Source: Bacteroidales bacterium (GTDB taxonomy: Bacteria; Bacteroidota; Bacteroidia; Bacteroidales; UBA932). From it: a stretch of 64,000 nt of DNA. Each line of letters opens with the position of its first letter. Position 1 is the first letter of the stretch. Position numbers and translations under genes: made by a program. This document shows, one piece after another, positions 44,840 to 55,257 of this stretch. The notes under the pieces were generated by a model. The model searched no databases, had not been told where the DNA came from, and saw only the letters and a list, made by a program, of their open reading frames with translations. Location of the stretch: positions 310,001 to 374,000 of the forward strand of contig JAFRRA010000002.1 of NCBI GenBank assembly GCA_017428325.1, given 5' to 3'.

Positions 44840-45631
44840 ATGGAACAGGCAGAAGTTTACAGAGTACTTTCTCCGGAAGAGTTTAACGATATCTCTTCCC
44901 GCATTTTGTTTGAGGACAATCACTTCCTGATATTCAACAAGAGGAGCGGGGAGATTGTCCAGGGAGACAAGACAGGAGACGAGCCGCTTAGCGAAACCTT
45001 AAAGGCATTTATTGCTCAAAGAGACAACAAGGCTGGGCAGGTGTTCATGGGAGTGGCCCATAGGCTGGACCGCCCTGTAAGCGGAGCCGTGCTTTTTGCC
45101 AAGACCGGAAAGGGGCTGGAGAGGATTAACGAGATGCTCCGCGATGGAGATGTGCACAAGACTTACTGGGCTCTGGTACAGACACCTCTGGATGGAGTGC
45201 CGGACGGTGTGGCAATAGAGGACGGCTGGGTGGAGCTCCGCGATTATCTCTATCGCGACGAAAAGAAAAACAAGTCCTATCCTTTCAAGGGGAAGGGCAC
45301 TCCACCGGCAGGATACAAGGAAGCCTGCCTTCTTTACCGCATTATCAGGGAACTGGACCATTACACCCTTCTGGAAGTTATGCTGCTTACCGGAAGGCAC
45401 CACCAGATACGCTGCCAGCTGTCCTCTATCGGATGCCCGATAAAGGGAGACCTAAAATACGGAGCAAACCGCTCTAACAGGGACGGATCCATCTGCCTGC
45501 ACGCCAGAAGGATAGAGTTCATTCATCCAATCGGAAGAAAAGATGCTAAAGGGCAATCCACAGGAAATGAAAGGCTGATAAGTGTTGAGGCCCCTTTAAC
45601 CGGAGAAATCGGAAGGATCTTAGGTTTATGA
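44840..45631 (+). CDS. RluA-family pseudouridine synthase
   Basis: The 263-residue enzyme has the family's catalytic HRLDRPVSG (Asp is the nucleophile), the VQGDKTGDEPL region and the GRHHQIRCQLSSIGCPIKGD motif. RluA relatives isomerise uridines in ribosomal or transfer RNA; the site modified here cannot be told from sequence. There is no S4 domain. It overlaps the next gene by four bases (ATGA). Confidence 0.88.
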   Translation: MEQAEVYRVLSPEEFNDISSRILFEDNHFLIFNKRSGEIVQGDKTGDEPLSETLKAFIAQRDNKAGQVFMGVAHRLDRPVSGAVLFAKTGKGLERINEMLRDGDVHKTYWALVQTPLDGVPDGVAIEDGWVELRDYLYRDEKKNKSYPFKGKGTPPAGYKEACLLYRIIRELDHYTLLEVMLLTGRHHQIRCQLSSIGCPIKGDLKYGANRSNRDGSICLHARRIEFIHPIGRKDAKGQSTGNERLISVEAPLTGEIGRILGL

Positions 45632-46353
45632 AAAGGGCGGTAATTATGGGAGCGACCTCCGGAATGGGATGGGAGGTTGCAAGGATCCTGGCGGAAAAAG
45701 GCTGGAGGCTGGGCATCGCCGCAAGGCGGGAGGAGAATCTTCAATCGCTCAAGGCACTTTATCCTCAAAGCATTGAATACCAGGTTATAGATATAGAGCA
45801 GGAAAATGCTCCGGAACATATGTTGTCTCTCGTTAAGAAGATTGGAGGGATGGACCTTTATTTCCACGGTTCCGGAGTGGGATGGCACAACGAGGAACTG
45901 GATCCAGCGGTAGAACTCAAGACCTGCGCCGTGAACACCGTCGGATTTACCAGGATGGTTACTGCTGCCTGGAATTATTTCAAGGAAAAGGGTGGTGGGC
46001 ACATTGCCGTAATAAGTTCCATTGCAGGAACAAAAGGCCTTGGTCCGGCACCTGCATACTCGGCAACCAAGAGCTTTGACAACACTTACATCCAGGCACT
46101 TGCACAATTATCGCGAAGCTCTAAACTTGGCATCAGATTCACTGATATCCGGCCGGGATTTGTGGACACTCCGCTTCTGGATACCACAAAGCATCACTAT
46201 CCGATGCTGATGGAGCCGGAAAAAGTTTCAAGGAAGATTGTCCGAGCAATTGAGCGCAAGAAGAGAGTCGCGATAATTGACTGGCGCTACAGAATCCTTG
46301 TATTCTTCTGGCGCCTTATCCCCAACTTCATCTGGGAACGGATAAAACTATAG
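45628..46353 (+). CDS. Short-chain dehydrogenase/reductase
   Basis: The 241-residue SDR has the cofactor motif GATSGMGWE near residue 8, the catalytic YSATK and an upstream Ser in VISSIAGTKG. A C-terminal hydrophobic stretch (ILVFFWRLIPNFI) suggests membrane association, as in several SDRs acting on lipids or retinol-like substrates. The substrate is unknown. Its stop and that of nadD share the palindrome CTATAG (46348-46353). Confidence 0.82.
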   Translation: MKRAVIMGATSGMGWEVARILAEKGWRLGIAARREENLQSLKALYPQSIEYQVIDIEQENAPEHMLSLVKKIGGMDLYFHGSGVGWHNEELDPAVELKTCAVNTVGFTRMVTAAWNYFKEKGGGHIAVISSIAGTKGLGPAPAYSATKSFDNTYIQALAQLSRSSKLGIRFTDIRPGFVDTPLLDTTKHHYPMLMEPEKVSRKIVRAIERKKRVAIIDWRYRILVFFWRLIPNFIWERIKL

Positions 46354-46905
46354 TTGGGCGTTACGGATCTGGGTGGAGGAGATGTTGTTCAGCGGGGCCT
46401 CCTCCAGGTAAAGGGCCTTGTATTTGCGGCACATTGTCTTGACTCTGTAACCTTTTCTTGGATAGACAATTACCTTGAACTCTTTTAGGATATTCTCTCC
46501 AAGATACCACTTGGGCATAATCTTAAAAGAATCCGCTCCAACCACAATGATGTACTCGGTGTCAGGATTCCGCTTCTGGAGCTCCTTCATCGTGTTGAAA
46601 GTGTAGAGTGGCTCTGTAAGATGGAATTCAATATCGTTGACCGTAACCTTGCTGCATTTAGGCTTTGCTCCGGTGGCTATTATTCTTTCCTTTAGGCTTC
46701 TGTTGAATTTTGAGATGGCCTTTTTCAGGTCTTTGAGCCTCTGCAGCGGATCTGCCAGGTTTGCCTTGTCCTTGAACGGGTTGTGAGGGCTGAGGACCAT
46801 CTCGAAGCGGTCTATGTCACAGTTGAGAATGACATATTCCGCAACACCCAGATGACCGTAGTGCAGAGGGTTGAAGGACCCGAAATACAGGGCGACACGT
46901 TTCAT
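46348..46905 (-). CDS. nadD: Nicotinate-nucleotide adenylyltransferase
   Basis: The 185-residue nucleotidyltransferase has the (H/T)xGH signature in FGSFNPLHYGH at the N-terminus and NISSTQIRNAQL at the C-terminus. It joins nicotinate mononucleotide and ATP to give deamido-NAD, the step after pncB in NAD salvage and also in de novo synthesis. It is downstream of gmk, eight bases away, on the same strand. Confidence 0.9.
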   Translation of the reverse strand: MKRVALYFGSFNPLHYGHLGVAEYVILNCDIDRFEMVLSPHNPFKDKANLADPLQRLKDLKKAISKFNRSLKERIIATGAKPKCSKVTVNDIEFHLTEPLYTFNTMKELQKRNPDTEYIIVVGADSFKIMPKWYLGENILKEFKVIVYPRKGYRVKTMCRKYKALYLEEAPLNNISSTQIRNAQL

Positions 46906-46912
46906 CGCTGAG
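46904..46912 (+). repeat. Polar 9-mer ATCGCTGAG in the gmk-nadD gap
   Basis: This copy of the plus-strand-biased 9-mer occupies almost the whole eight-base gap between the gmk stop and the nadD ATG, so seven of its nine bases are untranslated. With the copy at 3464 it argues against codon usage as the cause of the repeat. Confidence 0.6.
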
Positions 46913-46913
46913 G

Positions 46914-47501
46914 CTATTTCTTTGCTTTCTTAGGCTTCAGGCGGGTAAACAGGTTTACAAGCCTCTCTGCCTTGGCAAAAGATTCTTCCAGGATGTCATT
47001 AACGAGGACAGTGTCGAACTTGGCGGCATAGGTCATCTCCTCTGCTGCTTTGGCAACTCTGGTCTTGATGGCTTCCTCTGAGTCAGTGCCTCTGGCCCTG
47101 AGCCTCTGCTCCATAACCTCAAGGGAAGGCGGCATGATGAACACGGTAAAGGCCTTTTCCCCGAAGATCTTCTTTATGCTCACTCCGCCCTTGACATCCA
47201 CGTCGAACATTATGACGTTGCCCTTGGCCCAGATTCTCTCCACCTCGCTCTTGAGGGTTCCGTAGAATGAACCTGGATAGACTTCCTCATATTCAACGAA
47301 CTCGTTATTCTTTATTCTCTTCTTGAACTCCTTGACGGATAGGAAGTAGTAATCCTTGCCGTCTACCTCCTGTCCTCTTGGGGCCCTGGAGGTGGCGGAA
47401 ACCGAGAATTCAAGTTTTCTGAAAGTATTTAGAAGATGAGTCACTATTGTTGTCTTTCCGGCACCGCTAGGGGCGGAGAAAACCATAACCTTGTTATCCA
47501 T
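46914..47501 (-). CDS. gmk: Guanylate kinase
   Basis: The 195-residue enzyme has the P-loop SAPSGAGKTT, the GMP-binding SATSRAPRGQEVDGKDYYF stretch, FVEYEEVYPGSFYGTL and the lid region RLRARGTDSEEAI. It phosphorylates GMP to GDP, essential for nucleotide supply. Its basic C-terminus (KPKKAKK) is an extension. It has its own -7 box at 47523-47530 and is transcribed together with nadD. Confidence 0.95.
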   Translation of the reverse strand: MDNKVMVFSAPSGAGKTTIVTHLLNTFRKLEFSVSATSRAPRGQEVDGKDYYFLSVKEFKKRIKNNEFVEYEEVYPGSFYGTLKSEVERIWAKGNVIMFDVDVKGGVSIKKIFGEKAFTVFIMPPSLEVMEQRLRARGTDSEEAIKTRVAKAAEEMTYAAKFDTVLVNDILEESFAKAERLVNLFTRLKPKKAKK

Positions 47502-47522
47502 GATCTTTATTTCTTGTTCTTA

Positions 47523-47530
47523 CAAAGATA
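47523..47530 (-). promoter_or_regulatory. -7 promoter box (TATCTTTG) for gmk-nadD
   Basis: Minus-strand TAnnTTTG match, about 21 bases before the gmk ATG at 47501. It is divergent from the fba promoter at 47545-47552. Confidence 0.55.
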
Positions 47531-47544
47531 GTGTTATTTTTTGC

Positions 47545-47552
47545 TATTTTTG
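47545..47552 (+). promoter_or_regulatory. -7 promoter box (TATTTTTG) and leader hairpin for fba
   Basis: Matches TAnnTTTG 61 bases before the fba ATG. The leader holds a short hairpin, CCGGC-AACT-GCCGG (47563-47576), followed by GGTTTT, which may stabilise the message. Confidence 0.5.
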
Positions 47553-47613
47553 CAACGGATTTCCGGCAACTGCCGGGGTTTTAAAGGGACAAATTTTTAA
47601 CATTCAATAGATT

Positions 47614-48612
47614 ATGGTATCTTACAAAGAGTTAGGCCTTGTAAACACCAGAGAGATGTTCGCAAAGGCGGTAGCAGGCGGATATGCCATTCCTGCATTC
47701 AACTTCAACAATATGGAGCAGCTCCAGGCCATTATCAAGGCAGCGGCTACAAAGAGGTCTCCGGTTATTCTCCAGGTTTCAAAGGGTGCGCGTTCCTATG
47801 CAAACCAGACACTCCTCAGATATATGGCTCAGGGTGCTGTAGAGTATGCAAAGGAACTCGGTTGGGAGAATCCTCAGATTGTGCTCCATCTGGATCACGG
47901 AGATACTTTCGAGACCTGCAAGAGCTGCGTGGATATGGGCTTCTCTTCAGTGATGATAGACGGAAGCGCCCTTCCTTACGACGAGAATGTGGCTCTGACA
48001 AAGAAGGTTGTGGAATATGCACATCAGTTTGACGTAACCGTCGAGGCAGAGCTCGGCGTTCTGGCCGGCGTTGAGGATGAGGTTGCGGCTGAGGAATCAC
48101 ATTATACACGTCCTGAGGAAGTTATAGACTTCACAAGCAAGACCGGATGCGATTCCCTTGCTATCTCAATCGGAACTTCCCACGGTGCTTACAAATTCAA
48201 GCCTGAGCAGTGCACAAGGGATCCTAAGACCGGTATCCTGATTCCACCTCCACTGGCATTTGACGTTCTGGCAGAAATCGAGAAGAAGCTCCCTGGATTC
48301 CCTATCGTGCTTCACGGATCTTCTTCAGTTCCGCAGGAATATGTGAAGATTATCAACGAGAACGGCGGCAAGCTTCCTGATGCGGTTGGCATTCCTGAGG
48401 AGCAGCTCCGCAAGGCCGCAAAGAGCGCTGTCTGCAAGATCAACATCGACTCCGACTCACGTCTTGCAATGACCGCTATGGTACGCAAGGTATTCAACGA
48501 GAAACCTGGCGAGTTCGACCCTAGGAAGTACCTCGGCCCTGCAAGAGACGAGATGCAGAAGCTCTACGAGCACAAGATCGTGAACGTCCTCGGTTCAGAC
48601 GGCAAGGCATAG
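47614..48612 (+). CDS. fba: Class II fructose-1,6-bisphosphate aldolase
   Basis: The 332-residue zinc enzyme has the N-terminal YAIPAFNFNNMEQLQAI and the zinc and catalytic motif VLHLDHGDTFE. A conserved VEAELG and the C-terminal IVLHGSSSVPQ and KINIDSDSRLA follow. It splits or forms fructose-1,6-bisphosphate in glycolysis and gluconeogenesis. The codon use is the most strongly biased of the neighbourhood, as expected for an abundant enzyme. The next gene starts six bases after the stop. Confidence 0.95.
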   Translation: MVSYKELGLVNTREMFAKAVAGGYAIPAFNFNNMEQLQAIIKAAATKRSPVILQVSKGARSYANQTLLRYMAQGAVEYAKELGWENPQIVLHLDHGDTFETCKSCVDMGFSSVMIDGSALPYDENVALTKKVVEYAHQFDVTVEAELGVLAGVEDEVAAEESHYTRPEEVIDFTSKTGCDSLAISIGTSHGAYKFKPEQCTRDPKTGILIPPPLAFDVLAEIEKKLPGFPIVLHGSSSVPQEYVKIINENGGKLPDAVGIPEEQLRKAAKSAVCKINIDSDSRLAMTAMVRKVFNEKPGEFDPRKYLGPARDEMQKLYEHKIVNVLGSDGKA

Positions 48613-48618
48613 CCGTTT

Positions 48619-49407
48619 ATGGACGTCAAGGCCGTTTTCTTTGACATAGACGGAACCCTGGTTTCATTCAAGACGCACAGGGTAACCGCCAGCAATCTGG
48701 AAGTCCTTGATGCTCTCCGAAAGAAGGGCATCAAGGTTTTCATTTCCACCGGCCGTATGCTGGGAATGACCAGTGTGCTTTACGGGATTGGATTTGACGG
48801 CTATATAGCCAATAACGGGGCTGCCATCTATGATTCCTCAAAGAAGATGATTCACGGCCGGCTTCTTCCCAAGAAAGAGCTTTACTCGTTGCGGGAAAGG
48901 CTGAAAACGGCCGACCTGCCACCGTTTGCGGTCTCATTCATGACAGCGGACAACTATTATCTGAACTGCAAGTCATCCCTGGCTGAGGATGTTGCCCGGG
49001 TTGTAGGAGTTGCGCCTCCGATACTCAGCAACATAGATGATATCGTGGAGATGGATGTTTACCAGATGTGCGTGTATCTGAAAGGCAAGGCCCTGGATGA
49101 TTTAATGGAAGGCTGGCTTACCGGCTGCACCGCCAGCGTCTGGAATCCTGTGTTCGCCGACGTGAACGAAAAGGGAATAACCAAGGCCTACGGCATAGAC
49201 AGGATGCTGGAGATCTTCGGGATAGACTTGTCGCAGACACTTTCCTTCGGCGACGGGGGGAACGACATCCCGATGCTGGAGCATACTGCCATCAGCGTAT
49301 GTATGGGCAATGCGGACGAGGCAGTAAGGGCCGCTTCTGACTATGTGACGGAAACCGTGGACGAGGACGGAGTTGCCAAAGCCCTTGTGCGCTTGGGCGT
49401 CCTGTAA
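48619..49407 (+). CDS. HAD-superfamily Cof-type phosphatase
   Basis: The 262-residue protein has the nucleophile motif FFDIDGTLV near the N-terminus, a C2B-type cap (about 85-185) and the C-terminal metal motif SFGDGGNDIPML. Cof-type HADs dephosphorylate sugar phosphates or pyridoxal phosphate with wide specificity. Close spacing to fba suggests co-transcription, and perhaps a sugar-phosphate substrate. Confidence 0.88.
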   Translation: MDVKAVFFDIDGTLVSFKTHRVTASNLEVLDALRKKGIKVFISTGRMLGMTSVLYGIGFDGYIANNGAAIYDSSKKMIHGRLLPKKELYSLRERLKTADLPPFAVSFMTADNYYLNCKSSLAEDVARVVGVAPPILSNIDDIVEMDVYQMCVYLKGKALDDLMEGWLTGCTASVWNPVFADVNEKGITKAYGIDRMLEIFGIDLSQTLSFGDGGNDIPMLEHTAISVCMGNADEAVRAASDYVTETVDEDGVAKALVRLGVL

Positions 49408-49408
49408 C

Positions 49409-50218
49409 TCAGATGTGCCTTATTATAAGGGCAGTGCACATCGTGATGATAATAACTGTCACGAAAATTTTGATAAACTTTTCTCCACCCTTTATTGATG
49501 CATAGGATCCGGCTACTCCGCCGATTATGTTTCCTGCGGCATAAATCAGGGCTATTCCCCAATGGACCTGCCCGTAGATTATGAAAACCGCAAGGGCAAG
49601 CGGGGTGTAGACTGTAACGGCAAACTGCTTGATGGCGTTGGAACGGATCATATCCAGACCCAGAAAGAAGAAGCTGCCGAACATAATCAGAAGTCCCACG
49701 CCGGAGTGGGTGAATCCGCCGTAAACTCCGATGGCGGTGAAAATCAGGAAAATCCAGAAATCGCTGAGCCTGGATCCGGTATAGCTTTCTTCCTCCTGTC
49801 TTTTCAAGGCCACTTTCTTGCGGTCCACGAAAAGCAGAATGGACATTATCGGAAGCAGGATGGCCATCACGATTTCTATGACCTTGACGTGCAGAACAGC
49901 TGCCAGCAAGGCTCCGAAAATGGCCCCGCAACCAACGGGAATGCCCACTTTCCAGCCGGTTTTCATGTCCAGATAGCCTTTTTTCTTGAAAATGGCGGAG
50001 GTTGTAATGAACTGCAGCAGAACGCCTACGCGGGTGGTGCCGTTTGCCACGTTTATCGGAAGCCCCATCATCATGAACAGGCCGTATGATATGGCGGTTG
50101 CCATTCCGGCGATGGTGTTGATAAAGCCCACAAAGGCTCCGACGCCTACAAGAAGGAGAACTATCCTGTAGTCCGTGAACGGAGTTGTGCTCAAAAAGTT
50201 ATGGAGCTGCTCGAACAT
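49409..50218 (-). CDS. TauE/SafE-family membrane transporter
   Basis: The 269-residue product has about eight membrane segments in two similar halves with glycine-rich GVGAFVGFINTIAG and TAIGVYGGFTHSGVGLLI turns, as in TauE/SafE (DUF81) sulfite or organosulfonate exporters. The frame could begin nine codons earlier at 50245, but that ATG falls inside the -7 box at 50243-50250, so the start at MFEQLH is chosen. The anion carried is unknown. Confidence 0.82.
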   Translation of the reverse strand: MFEQLHNFLSTTPFTDYRIVLLLVGVGAFVGFINTIAGMATAISYGLFMMMGLPINVANGTTRVGVLLQFITTSAIFKKKGYLDMKTGWKVGIPVGCGAIFGALLAAVLHVKVIEIVMAILLPIMSILLFVDRKKVALKRQEEESYTGSRLSDFWIFLIFTAIGVYGGFTHSGVGLLIMFGSFFFLGLDMIRSNAIKQFAVTVYTPLALAVFIIYGQVHWGIALIYAAGNIIGGVAGSYASIKGGEKFIKIFVTVIIITMCTALIIRHI

Positions 50219-50242
50219 ATGGCGGTTTTGTAGCCCTTTAGA

Positions 50243-50250
50243 CAAAGATA
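50243..50250 (-). promoter_or_regulatory. -7 promoter box (TATCTTTG) for the TauE/SafE gene
   Basis: Minus-strand TAnnTTTG match, 24 bases before the ATG at 50218. It overlaps the alternative longer start and so helps decide the true start. Confidence 0.55.
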
Positions 50251-50383
50251 ATGCAAAATGGCAGTATCGCGGAAAATGTTACTGACAAAATGTCCACACT
50301 TCTTTTAAAAAGAACGGTGGCAAAGAAATTGTCATAGACATTATCGGTTTTTAGACAGCTGAATAATCAAAAAATCAAATATT

Positions 50384-52178
<1,795 letters not shown>

Positions 52179-52183
52179 TTCCT

Positions 52184-52191
52184 TAAATTTG
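52184..52191 (+). promoter_or_regulatory. -7 promoter box (TAAATTTG) for the M23 peptidase/anmK genes
   Basis: Matches TAnnTTTG five bases after the dnaJ stop and 13 bases before the ATG at 52205, implying a leader of about ten bases (or 15 with the ATG at 52211). Confidence 0.5.
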
Positions 52192-52204
52192 CCATATCGG
52201 CGAA

Positions 52205-53962
52205 ATGATTATGGCAGATTCCAGGTTTATAGCAAAGAAAGCGGTGCGGATTTTATTCTGCGCTGCTTTCTTATTGTCAGGTCTACTGCTCAAGGCTCAG
52301 GAAAAGGGCGTGGATTACGACCGTCAAAAAGAGGTTACGGGCAGATTCATAGTGCCGATAGAAACCTATGGCGGATTTGCCGGGACATACGGGGAGCTCA
52401 GGGGGGACCATTTCCACTGCGGCCTGGATATGAGGACAAACGGAGTGGTTGGGCGTAAAATCTATGCTGCAGATGACGGATATGTATCCAGGATAACCAT
52501 TGGCCCGTGGGGCTATGGCAATATGATAGAAGTCACCCATCCTTCCGGATACAGGACAATCTACGGCCATCTTTTGGGATTTGCACCAAAATACAGGAAA
52601 CTAGTTACGGAAAAACAGTACGTAGAGGAAAACTGGAGACAGTATCTGGAATTCCCGGCAGACAGTCTGCCAGTCCGGAGGGGAGACCTCATCGCATATT
52701 CCGGCAATACGGGATCTTCAGGAGGGCCTCACCTGCATTTCGAGGTTCTGGACGAGAATGGCGTTCCGGTTAATCTGCAGATAACCAGGATATTTGACCT
52801 TAAGGACAACGAGAAACCGGTCCTCCGCGATTACAGGATTGTTGGCTGCGCCCCGTTTTACGGCACGCTATACACTTTCCCTGTAAAAACGGAAGGGGAT
52901 ACGGTAAGGGTTCCAAAATCTTTCTACCTTGCCATTGATTCATATGATGTGATGGCTGGAACTCCGGGAAAACTTGCCGTATATAAATATGAGACATTCC
53001 TGGACGGAGAGAGTTTCTTCCGCTTTGAGGAAGGCAACATTCCGTATTCCACAGGAAGATACATTGCCTCATTGCTGGACCATCCGCTGAGACGCTCTAC
53101 AGGCCGCTATTTCGTCAAAACCCAGATTGATCCCAACAACAGCCTTACAGACAGGATAACTGCAGTAAATGACGGGATAGTGAGCCTCGACGATACCCTT
53201 GTCCATAATCTGAGAATAGAGGTCACTGATGTATACGGGAACCGTACGGTCAAAGAATTCAATGTTGTAAGGACCGATTCACTTTTCAGCGGCAGTGTTC
53301 CTTTTGCGCCGGAAGGGGAGTTTGCCGCCTGGGACAGGGAGAACAAATTCTTCTTTGACGGACTTTCCGTAACCATTCCCGAGAACGCATTGTTCCGCAA
53401 TGCCTTCTTCAATGCCCGCAAGCTTGAATCTTCCTACGCCCCTCAGAAGAACGTTCCGGCAATGAGTCCACTTTGGAGCGTAGGGGATCCAGATATCCCT
53501 CTGAACAAGTCCTTTACGATAACCATCAAGTGCAATATTCCGGCAATGTACCTTTCCAGGGCCGTTGTGGCACGTGTCGGCCGCGGAGGCTCCCTTTCCT
53601 CCATCGGTGGCACCGTGAATGCCCTCACAGGCGAGATTACCGCCACGGCAGGCTCCTTTGGGACCTTCTGCGTGACTGCGGATATGACTCCTCCTGAAAT
53701 CTCCTTCAAGTTCAAGGAAGGGGCTGCAATAAAGGCCTCATCGCTGAAAATAGGGATTGATGACCGTTTTTCCGGAATCAGGCAGTTCCGCTGCGAGATA
53801 GACGGGCATTGGGTTCTGGCTCCTCTGGACGGAAAGACAGGCACCGTGGAGATCACTCTCCCGGATGCCCGCATAGCCAAGGGCAGGAAGCACCGCCTCA
53901 AGGTGACCGTAGAGGACAATGTCGGCAACAAGGCGGTAGAATACAGAAATTTCACCTGGTAG
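52205..53962 (+). CDS. M23 (LytM-type) metallopeptidase, secreted
   Basis: The 585-residue product has a signal peptide (hydrophobic core about 15-31). The M23 domain (about 45-195) shows the zinc ligands HCGLD, with His and Asp, and HLHF, in GSSGGPHLHFEV. The C-terminal two thirds are beta-rich with Ig-like strands. LytM-type enzymes cut peptide cross-links of peptidoglycan. The anmK gene, also cell-wall related, starts four bases after it. The start is ATG at 52205, but the ATG six bases later is equally good. Confidence 0.87.
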   Translation: MIMADSRFIAKKAVRILFCAAFLLSGLLLKAQEKGVDYDRQKEVTGRFIVPIETYGGFAGTYGELRGDHFHCGLDMRTNGVVGRKIYAADDGYVSRITIGPWGYGNMIEVTHPSGYRTIYGHLLGFAPKYRKLVTEKQYVEENWRQYLEFPADSLPVRRGDLIAYSGNTGSSGGPHLHFEVLDENGVPVNLQITRIFDLKDNEKPVLRDYRIVGCAPFYGTLYTFPVKTEGDTVRVPKSFYLAIDSYDVMAGTPGKLAVYKYETFLDGESFFRFEEGNIPYSTGRYIASLLDHPLRRSTGRYFVKTQIDPNNSLTDRITAVNDGIVSLDDTLVHNLRIEVTDVYGNRTVKEFNVVRTDSLFSGSVPFAPEGEFAAWDRENKFFFDGLSVTIPENALFRNAFFNARKLESSYAPQKNVPAMSPLWSVGDPDIPLNKSFTITIKCNIPAMYLSRAVVARVGRGGSLSSIGGTVNALTGEITATAGSFGTFCVTADMTPPEISFKFKEGAAIKASSLKIGIDDRFSGIRQFRCEIDGHWVLAPLDGKTGTVEITLPDARIAKGRKHRLKVTVEDNVGNKAVEYRNFTW

Positions 53963-53966
53963 AAAT

Positions 53967-55094
53967 ATGAAAAAGATATATGACTTTGAAAACGGAGTGG
54001 ATATCATCGGCCTGATGAGCGGTACATCCCTGGACGGGCTGGATATCTGCTTTGCCCGCTTTTTCCTCCGCGATGGAAAATGGACTTACAAGACCCTTGT
54101 CGCCGAGGATGAGAGCTATCCTGCTGACCTCAAGGCAAGACTTTCACGCGCCCAGACGATGACTGCCGAGGAATATGCCCTTCTGCATTCGGATTACGGG
54201 CTTTATCTTGGAGCCCGGGTGAGGGCCTTTATGGTAAGGCACTCCATAAGGGATGTGGCGGCCATAGCCTCGCACGGCCAGACGGTTTTCCACCAGCCTC
54301 ATCTGCGTTTTACGGGCCAGATAGGCAGCGGAGCCGGCATCGCGGCGGTCAGCGGCGTGGACACAATCTGCGATTTCCGCACTACGGATGTGGCTTTGGG
54401 CGGCCAGGGAGCTCCCCTCGTTCCGGTTGGAGACAGGAACCTTTTCGGTGACTATGACTACTGCCTGAATATCGGCGGTTTTTCCAACATTTCCTCGGAA
54501 GGCGTAAAAGACGGCAAGGCTGTAAGGGTTGCCCACGATATTTCTCCTGTAAACTATGTCCTGAACCATTATACCAGGTCAATAGGGCTTGAATACGACA
54601 GGGACGGGGAGATTGCCCGCAGCGGAAACATCTGCGGGGATCTTTTGAAACAACTCAACGGTCTGCCGTTCTATTCGATGGAAGGTCCAAAGTCTTTGGG
54701 ACGCGAGTGGGTGGAAAACGAGGTTATTCCTCTTATAGAGGCTGCCAGGGGTGAGGACGGAAGCCCTCTGGGCCTTGCGGACAAGCTGGCTACGTTCACT
54801 GAACACGCGGCATACCAGATATCGCTGAATGTCAGGAAAACAGATGCAGACAAGGCCAAAGTCCTTACAACGGGCGGCGGGGCGTTCAACAAGTACCTGC
54901 TGGAAAGAATGCGTTTCAACGCTCCACAGGCGCAGTTCATAGTCCCGGACGAGATAACGGTAAAGTTCAAGGAGGCGTTGATCTTTGCATTTCTCGGGGC
55001 TCTTTACCTTGCCGATATGCCGAACTGCATGAGCAGCGTAACCGGTGCGGAATATGACTGTATCGGCGGTGCAATGTATAAAGCAGGCCGCTAG
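53967..55094 (+). CDS. anmK: Anhydro-N-acetylmuramic acid kinase
   Basis: The 375-residue enzyme has the N-terminal GLMSGTSLDGLDICFARF phosphate-binding motif, SHGQTVFHQP, GQGAPLVPVGD and a C-terminal TTGGGAFN. It opens and phosphorylates anhydroMurNAc to MurNAc-6-phosphate in cell-wall recycling. Together with the AmgK-like and MurU-like genes at 17372 this suggests two different MurNAc-salvage branches in the organism. It is coupled with the M23 peptidase gene. Confidence 0.93.
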   Translation: MKKIYDFENGVDIIGLMSGTSLDGLDICFARFFLRDGKWTYKTLVAEDESYPADLKARLSRAQTMTAEEYALLHSDYGLYLGARVRAFMVRHSIRDVAAIASHGQTVFHQPHLRFTGQIGSGAGIAAVSGVDTICDFRTTDVALGGQGAPLVPVGDRNLFGDYDYCLNIGGFSNISSEGVKDGKAVRVAHDISPVNYVLNHYTRSIGLEYDRDGEIARSGNICGDLLKQLNGLPFYSMEGPKSLGREWVENEVIPLIEAARGEDGSPLGLADKLATFTEHAAYQISLNVRKTDADKAKVLTTGGGAFNKYLLERMRFNAPQAQFIVPDEITVKFKEALIFAFLGALYLADMPNCMSSVTGAEYDCIGGAMYKAGR

Positions 55095-55139
55095 AAACGC
55101 TTTTTCTTCAGATATTTTTGGAAGTTTGCAAATAAGTTG

Positions 55140-55147
55140 TATTTTTG
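55140..55147 (+). promoter_or_regulatory. Promoter of rplS (TATTTTTG)
   Basis: -7 TATTTTTG with a TTTTTG (55115-55120) as -33, spaced 19 bases. This fits the Bacteroidetes promoter best of all seen here. A second TATTTTTG at 55113-55120 overlaps the -33 and may give an extra start. Confidence 0.7.
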
Positions 55148-55152
55148 CAGTC

Positions 55153-55257
55153 CCAAAACCGAAGGCAACCTCTTGTATAGGCCAAGGCGGCCGTAAGACA
55201 CTGTAAAATTGGTTGATAGTGCTTTTGGTGCAATGTTGCCGATTAAATTTTAAAGAA
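55153..55257 (+). promoter_or_regulatory. Structured leader of rplS, candidate autoregulatory RNA
   Basis: About 105 bases separate the promoter from the ATG. GGCAAC (55164-55169) can pair with GTTGCC (55235-55240), closing the leader, and GGCC-AAGGC-GGCC (55180-55192) forms an inner hairpin. Ribosomal-protein leaders of this type often bind the encoded protein; that is an inference here. Confidence 0.45.

Noticed and set aside
50318-50333. Sigma-54 promoter upstream of grpE
   Set aside because: TGGCA-N6-TTGTC lacks the GC of the -12 element, and no enhancer-type evidence is visible; kept only as a shared heat-shock motif.
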